Assembly: GCA_902522385.1 (NCBI GenBank)
Contig: CABYVK010000003.1
Coordinates: forward strand, 1 to 64,000
DNA length: 64,000 nt
Reading direction: 5' to 3'
From: an uncultured Pelagibacteraceae bacterium
GTDB taxonomy: Bacteria > Pseudomonadota > Alphaproteobacteria > Pelagibacterales > Pelagibacteraceae
Shown here: piece after piece, positions 58,759 through 64,000 of the stretch
Position numbering within the stretch: position 1 is the first letter of the stretch
How the letters are laid out: every line of letters begins with the position of its first letter
The notes under the pieces: model-generated
What the model was told of the DNA's origin: nothing
Database searches by the model: none
Seen by the model: the letters and a program-made list of their open reading frames with translations, nothing else
Made by a program: the position numbers and the translations under genes

Positions 58759-58800
58759 AATTATAATATCCTTAATGAAAAAAATAATTAATTAAAATGA

Positions 58801-59655
58801 TTATCTATTAATCCCTCTAAGTCTCTCAGATCTTCTTCTTAATAATTCTGCAGTTACTAAAATTAAAGTAGACATAACAATTAAACATGTTGCCACAGCC
58901 ATAATAGTTGGACTTAACTGTTCTCTTAAACCAACCCACATTTGAATTGGAATAGTTGTGTTTTCTAACCCAGCTAAGAATAGCACTACTACAACTTCAT
59001 CAAATGAAGTAACAAATGCGAATAAAGCTCCAGATATTACTCCTGGCATAATTAAAGGTAATGTAATTTTCATAAATGTATTAACTGGATTACTTCCTAA
59101 GCTTGCTGCTGCTCTAGTTACACTATGATCAAAGCCTGACAATGTTGCTGTAACTGTGATTACTACAAATGGCGTACCTAAGATTATATGAGCCAGTACA
59201 ATTCCTGTATGAGTAGCTGCTAAGCCAACTTTTGCCATAAAAAAGAAAATTGCTGTACCAGATATAATTAGAGGTACAATCATTGGTGAAATTAATAACG
59301 CCATAAAAGCTGCTTTATATGGCATGTGCCTACTACTTAAACCTAGAGCCGCAACTGTTCCTAAAATTGTAGCACCGATTGTTGCAAAGAAAGCAATAAT
59401 TAAACTATTTTTAGTTGCCAAACCCCATGGATTTTTAGTTCCATAAATCATATCTTCATACCATCTTAAAGAGAAACCTTCAGGATCAAGTGCAAGCATC
59501 TTAGCTGAAAAATGGATATATTGTTCTGCGTTGAATGAAAGTGGCAAAATTACAAACAGTGGAGCTATCAAAAAGAAGAACACTAAAAAACAAAAAGTTA
59601 AATATGTGTAATGCCATATTCTATAATTTAATGGTGTATGGTTTGGTAATGCCAT
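58801..59655 (-). CDS. potC: Spermidine/putrescine-type ABC transporter permease
   Basis: BPD_transp_1; AAASLGSNPVNTFMKITLPLIMPGVISGALFAFVTSFDEVVV. Confidence 0.9.
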   Translation of the reverse strand: MALPNHTPLNYRIWHYTYLTFCFLVFFFLIAPLFVILPLSFNAEQYIHFSAKMLALDPEGFSLRWYEDMIYGTKNPWGLATKNSLIIAFFATIGATILGTVAALGLSSRHMPYKAAFMALLISPMIVPLIISGTAIFFFMAKVGLAATHTGIVLAHIILGTPFVVITVTATLSGFDHSVTRAAASLGSNPVNTFMKITLPLIMPGVISGALFAFVTSFDEVVVVLFLAGLENTTIPIQMWVGLREQLSPTIMAVATCLIVMSTLILVTAELLRRRSERLRGINR

Positions 59656-59657
59656 AA

Positions 59658-60905
59658 TTATCCTAATTTAATATTATCAATTCCAACTAATTTATTATAA
59701 ACCCAGTATATAGCCAACACTCCTACTAATAGCATTGTTCCAAGAGCAGATGCAAAAGCCCAGTCTAGTGAACTTTTCATGTGATAAGCTATATTGTTAC
59801 TAATCAAAGATCCACTTGCTCCACCCACTAAAGCTGGGGTGATATAGTAACCAATTGCTAAAATAAATACCAGTAAACTTCCTGCGCCAATTCCTGGGAT
59901 TGTTAATGGAAAATAAATTTTAAAAAATGAAACTAATGGAGTTCCACCTAATGATTTTCCAGCTCTCATTAAACTTGGAGAGATTGTTTTCATGACACTA
60001 TAAAGTGGAAGAACCATAAATGGGAGTAAAATTTGTGTCATTGCAACAAATGTACCAATTACATTATACATTAATTCTGGCCTGTTATCGTCCGCAGCCC
60101 AACCCAACCAAACAATTAAATCATTAATTGGTCCTTGCTGTTGTAGCAATACCATCCAACTTGATGTTCTAACTAACAGTGAAGTCCAAAAAGGAAGCAG
60201 AACACAAATCATCAACAAATTGCTATATTTCATTGGTAAAGTAGCCAATAAGTGTGCAATTGGATAAGCGAGAATAAAACAGAAAATTGTAACCCAAAAA
60301 GCTACATTTATTGTTCTCAGCCAAAGTGTTTTATAAATACGTCTATCTTCATCTTGTTGAATAATATTTCTTTTTTCATCAAATTTTAAATCTACCCCCT
60401 TTAAATATTTAGCATAAGACCAATTGGGAGCAGTATTTTTTAAAGCAACCAAATATTCAGATTGGCCCCATCTTTTGTGAATTTTAATAAACTGTTCTTT
60501 ATAATTACCCTCTTCAAGTTTATCTATTTTTCTTATTGTTTTTTTTATTAAGCTACTGAAACCTGATTTTTCATAATTTAATCTTGCTATGATTTTTCCA
60601 AAGGTTTTATTCTTTTTTAATAAACTCAGGTCTTCATAAAGTCCTTCATATACAGGTTCATCTGGCAAGTCTTGTCCGTCCCATTTTTCCATTGCAACAA
60701 ATGTTTTAGGTAGCATCTTGGTGATCATTCGATCATCAACACTTCTAAATAACATGTCACCAATTGGAAATATGTAAATAATTAAAATAAATAAAAATAA
60801 TGGAGCAACAAGTAAAAGTGCTTTTAATTTATTTTTACGTTCAGCCTTTTTAAGACTTTCCTCTAAGGGTATTCCGTCTGATGATAAAATTTGTTCTTTG
60901 CTCAT
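59658..60905 (-). CDS. potB: Spermidine/putrescine-type ABC transporter permease
   Basis: BPD_transp_1; RAGKSLGGTPLVSFFKIYFPLTIPGIGAGSLLVFILAIGYYITPALVGG. Confidence 0.9.
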   Translation of the reverse strand: MSKEQILSSDGIPLEESLKKAERKNKLKALLLVAPLFLFILIIYIFPIGDMLFRSVDDRMITKMLPKTFVAMEKWDGQDLPDEPVYEGLYEDLSLLKKNKTFGKIIARLNYEKSGFSSLIKKTIRKIDKLEEGNYKEQFIKIHKRWGQSEYLVALKNTAPNWSYAKYLKGVDLKFDEKRNIIQQDEDRRIYKTLWLRTINVAFWVTIFCFILAYPIAHLLATLPMKYSNLLMICVLLPFWTSLLVRTSSWMVLLQQQGPINDLIVWLGWAADDNRPELMYNVIGTFVAMTQILLPFMVLPLYSVMKTISPSLMRAGKSLGGTPLVSFFKIYFPLTIPGIGAGSLLVFILAIGYYITPALVGGASGSLISNNIAYHMKSSLDWAFASALGTMLLVGVLAIYWVYNKLVGIDNIKLG

Positions 60906-60910
60906 AAAAA

Positions 60911-60938
60911 AAAGGGCAGTTAAATCTAACTGCCCTTT
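60911..60938 (-). terminator. Rho-independent terminator between potD and potB
   Basis: AAAGGGCAGTTA-GATT-TAACTGCCCTTT on the minus strand followed by TTTTT. Confidence 0.92.
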
Positions 60939-60972
60939 AATATATTATAAAAAACTATTCTATAAAACTAAA

Positions 60973-62100
60973 TTATAGACCAGCTTTCATTGCTTCCCAT
61001 TTCTCATTAATCTCATCCTGGTTATCTGCCCAGTAGTCCGGATTCATAAGAATGTGACTTTTTAAGTTAGCTGGAGCTGTTGGCATATGTGGTACCATGT
61101 TTGTTTTACCATCTTTATACCATGGCTCTCCTGCTTCCATAACTGCAATTGAAGACTTTCTCCAAGGTGCGTAAGCAATGTATTTAGCACTTCCAGCTAG
61201 ACCTTCTGAACTTGTCATTTCTCTAAGTACTTTCATAGCATCACCATTGGAATAATTTGGACCATCTTTTACTAAAGCAAAATATTCATAGTCTAAGATT
61301 TGTGCATCCCAAACTTGAACAAGTGGAGTTCCTTCCATTTGCGCGTTAAAGAATCTGCCATTCCAACCGGTAGCCATAACTACTTCACCATTAGCTAATA
61401 GTTCTGGTGGTTGAGCACCAGCATTCCAAAATACACATCCACCATTTGGATCTGTACATAATGCTTTAATTTTATTTAAAGCTCTGTCAATACCAGCACC
61501 TTCCATTTTTCTATAAAGTAAGTCTCCACCAGCTTGTGATCCGCTAGCTTTTACTCCATCAGCAACTAATGCGATCTCTAAATTAGACATAGCACCTTTA
61601 TAGATTGCTCTTTTTCCTGGAAATTTTTTAGTATCAAAGAAGTCTTTAATTTTTGTTGGCTTCTTAGAACCAATTGTTGCATCGTTATAAGCAAAGTTCC
61701 AAGAGTACAGAATGTTTCCTACTGCACATTTAGAAGGCATGCTTGTAAAGAAGTCCTGACTTGCAGGTGTTCCATCTGGAGCAGGTGCAAAGTCTTTGTC
61801 AAAATCAAATTCATGGAAAATCCCTTCGTCACATCCAATGATTGTATCTTTTGCATATACATCCATGATGTCCCAAGTAATTTTTCCAGCTTCTTTTTGA
61901 GCTTTAATTTCTGATAATCCACCAGTGTAGTCTACCCAATTAACAGGTATACCTAACTTTTTAGCAGTTGGATCACCATAACCCAATTTTTGTGACTCTG
62001 TGTAAGCACCACCCCATGACACTACAGTTACTGCGAATGCTGAAGTTGTTACAGAAAGTACAAAAGAAAGAGCAAGTAATAATTTACTTAATTTTTTCAT
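60973..62100 (-). CDS. potD: Polyamine-type ABC transporter substrate-binding protein
   Basis: Signal peptide then VTVVSWGGAYTESQKLGYGDPTAKKLGIPVNWVDYTGGLSEIKAQKEAGKITWDIMDV. Confidence 0.9.
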   Translation of the reverse strand: MKKLSKLLLALSFVLSVTTSAFAVTVVSWGGAYTESQKLGYGDPTAKKLGIPVNWVDYTGGLSEIKAQKEAGKITWDIMDVYAKDTIIGCDEGIFHEFDFDKDFAPAPDGTPASQDFFTSMPSKCAVGNILYSWNFAYNDATIGSKKPTKIKDFFDTKKFPGKRAIYKGAMSNLEIALVADGVKASGSQAGGDLLYRKMEGAGIDRALNKIKALCTDPNGGCVFWNAGAQPPELLANGEVVMATGWNGRFFNAQMEGTPLVQVWDAQILDYEYFALVKDGPNYSNGDAMKVLREMTSSEGLAGSAKYIAYAPWRKSSIAVMEAGEPWYKDGKTNMVPHMPTAPANLKSHILMNPDYWADNQDEINEKWEAMKAGL

Positions 62101-62114
62101 TTATTCTCCTATTT

Positions 62115-62126
62115 AACGTTAACGTT
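62115..62126. promoter_or_regulatory. 12-bp perfect palindrome upstream of potD
   Basis: AACGTTAACGTT, 15-26 nt upstream of the potD start codon. Confidence 0.35.
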
Positions 62127-62225
62127 TTTTTTTTATAAAATGAAATTAAAACAAGATAGGAAAGCTTAGTCAACAGCTGATTCATGCCATTTTGGGTTGT
62201 TTATTTTGGTGTAATTTTTGATTAT

Positions 62226-63311
62226 TTATTTTGGATCTAGAGCGCGACAATCAATACTATTCCAGCCAATATTTATTTCTTTTCCTTCTTTGATATCCAT
62301 TCTATTAGAGCTGTTTGGCACTTTAAGAATAAAGTCTTTATTACCCAATAAATTTACTCTTAATCTAGTATGATCGCCATGATAAATGACTTCTTCGATT
62401 TTACCTTTATGATTATTGTCCATTGCAGCTTCAGGATCAATAATTGCTCTTTCTGGTCTTAAAGAAACAGTGGTTTTTTGTCCAATAGTTTTAGCTACAA
62501 TTGGATTTGCAATTATTTCTATGTTTGAATTTAACTTTACTTTACATTTATCCCCCGAAACATCAGTTACCTCTCCTGCAAAAGTATTATTCTCACCGAT
62601 AAACTCAGCAACAAATGAATTTACTGGTCTTTCATATAACTCGTCGGGACTTGAAAGCTGTTGAACTTTACCATCATTGAAAACAGCAATTCTATTCGAC
62701 ATTGTTAAAGCTTCAGTTTGATCATGTGTAACGTAAACAACTGTAACACCAATATTTTCATGAATATGTTTAATTTCGTATTGCATGCTTTCTCTTAAAT
62801 TTTTATCTAAAGCTCCTAAAGGCTCATCCATAAGAACTAGTTTTGGATCAAATACTAGTGATCTTGCAACAGCGACTCTTTGTTGTTGTCCCCCTGATAG
62901 CTGCATAGGCATCCTAGCTTCAAAACCTTGTAAAGAGACCATTGATAAAGCTTTATCAACTTTTTTATCAGCTTCATCTTTTGATATTTTCCTTACTCTT
63001 AAAGGAAAAGCCAAATTTTCATAAACAGTCATGTGAGGAAACAACGCATAATTTTGAAAAACCATTCCTATTCCTCTTTTATGAGGAGGTATGTCAGAAA
63101 TAACTCTATTATCTAGATATATTTGTCCATTAGTTGGTGTTTCAAAACCAGCCAACATCATCAAACATGTTGTTTTACCAGAACCAGATGGTCCAAGCAT
63201 TGTAACAAACTCTCCTTCTTCTATATCAAGATTAAGTCCTTTTACTACTAGTTGTTTGCCATCATAACTCTTGTCAACATTTTCAAATCTTACAAAGTGA
63301 TCATTACCCAT
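62226..63311 (-). CDS. potA: Polyamine-type ABC transporter ATP-binding protein
   Basis: GPSGSGKTTCLMMLAGFE, LSGGQQQRVAVARSLVFDPKLVLMDEPLGALD, TOBE-like C-terminus. Confidence 0.93.
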   Translation of the reverse strand: MGNDHFVRFENVDKSYDGKQLVVKGLNLDIEEGEFVTMLGPSGSGKTTCLMMLAGFETPTNGQIYLDNRVISDIPPHKRGIGMVFQNYALFPHMTVYENLAFPLRVRKISKDEADKKVDKALSMVSLQGFEARMPMQLSGGQQQRVAVARSLVFDPKLVLMDEPLGALDKNLRESMQYEIKHIHENIGVTVVYVTHDQTEALTMSNRIAVFNDGKVQQLSSPDELYERPVNSFVAEFIGENNTFAGEVTDVSGDKCKVKLNSNIEIIANPIVAKTIGQKTTVSLRPERAIIDPEAAMDNNHKGKIEEVIYHGDHTRLRVNLLGNKDFILKVPNSSNRMDIKEGKEINIGWNSIDCRALDPK

Positions 63312-63350
63312 ACTACTTTAAAACATTAGTTAGATTGATAATCAAGTAAT

Positions 63351-64000
63351 TTATTTGATATGTAATTCCTTACTCATATTACAAAATAATTCACTTCCAT
63401 TTTCAGTTACTCTTATAGCCTCTGAGGCCTCTACTCCCCAGTCACCAAATTGCATAACAGCAATCATATGAAAACAAACGTTTGGTTCTAATATTGTCAT
63501 ATCACCTTTATATATATTTAAAGTATGTTCTCCCCAATCTGGAGGATATCCAATTCCAATTGAATAACCTGTTCTTGATTTTTTCTCTATTCCATATTTA
63601 TCTAATATTTTCCAAAAAGCTTGAGCTACATCATCTGCTGTATTTCCAGGTTTGATCGCTCTAATACCTGAGTTTAAAGCTTCAATAGTTTTATTCATTG
63701 TATCTATTTTCAATTGGTCAGGCTTTCCTAGCAGAACTGTTCTAGCCATTGGAGCATGATATCTCTTGTAAACACCAGATAATTCAATAATTGTAGCCTC
63801 TCCTTCTACAAATTTGTCTTGCGTTGCTGTTAAATGCGATGCCGAGGTTCCTTTTCCAGTTGGGAGTAAAGTTGCAATGCTAGAATATTCTCCTCCAAAT
63901 TCCTCTGTACCATAAAATAAAGTCTTTTGAATTTCACCTACTGCATCGCATTGTCTAACTCCTGGATTAATAACTTCCATAGCAGTCTTCATTCCTTTTT
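63351..64000 (-). CDS. M24 metallopeptidase family (creatinase/Xaa-Pro/ectoine-hydrolase-like), N-terminus beyond the window
   Basis: ATLLPTGKGTSASHLTATQD, ELSGVYKRYHAPMARTV, SRTGYSIGIGYPPDWGEHTLNI; open frame continues to the window edge. Confidence 0.75.
   Translation of the reverse strand, partial: KGMKTAMEVINPGVRQCDAVGEIQKTLFYGTEEFGGEYSSIATLLPTGKGTSASHLTATQDKFVEGEATIIELSGVYKRYHAPMARTVLLGKPDQLKIDTMNKTIEALNSGIRAIKPGNTADDVAQAFWKILDKYGIEKKSRTGYSIGIGYPPDWGEHTLNIYKGDMTILEPNVCFHMIAVMQFGDWGVEASEAIRVTENGSELFCNMSKELHIK

Noticed and set aside
1-64000. CRISPR arrays, tRNA/rRNA genes, IS elements, prophage or known defence systems
   Set aside because: No regularly spaced repeats, no transposase, integrase or defence-type proteins, and no tRNA-like structures noticed in intergenic gaps, which are nearly all under 150 nt.

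Overview
AT-rich bacterial chromosome segment. Gene content and protein sequences look like a SAR11 / Pelagibacter-type alphaproteobacterium (inferred from recognisable proteins, not from a search). It is densely packed with about 58 genes and short or overlapping junctions. I saw no rRNA, tRNA, IS element, prophage or CRISPR. The window is dominated by a one-carbon / methylated-osmolyte catabolism island. It contains a MetF C-terminus plus a DmdA-like GcvT-family protein (1-1564), a heterotetrameric sarcosine-oxidase-like enzyme soxBDAG (10769-15875), fhs, trimethylamine monooxygenase tmm (19702-21033), a betaine/TMAO-type ABC transporter with glpK and gpsA (21038-28693), a DUF1989-GcvT fusion matching TMAO demethylase tdm (28836-31175), an orphan FAD oxidoreductase, gmaS, mgsABC, an Amt transporter and a second GS-like enzyme. 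The rest is mostly housekeeping or nutrient genes (purEK, cspA, acnA, zapE, photolyase, agmatinase-family, fused beta-oxidation enzyme, potABCD). The best candidates for something undescribed are: (i) a tight four-gene operon at 2262-5686 with an M19-like protein that has lost part of its metal site, a 553-aa unknown, a DUF3726-like protein and an unannotated 4-Cys mini-protein; (ii) a GcvT-family demethylase of unknown substrate coupled to MetF; (iii) the missing dimethylamine step, with an orphan FAD oxidoreductase and a small putative regulator between tdm and gmaS; (iv) small unknown proteins around mgsC and amt.
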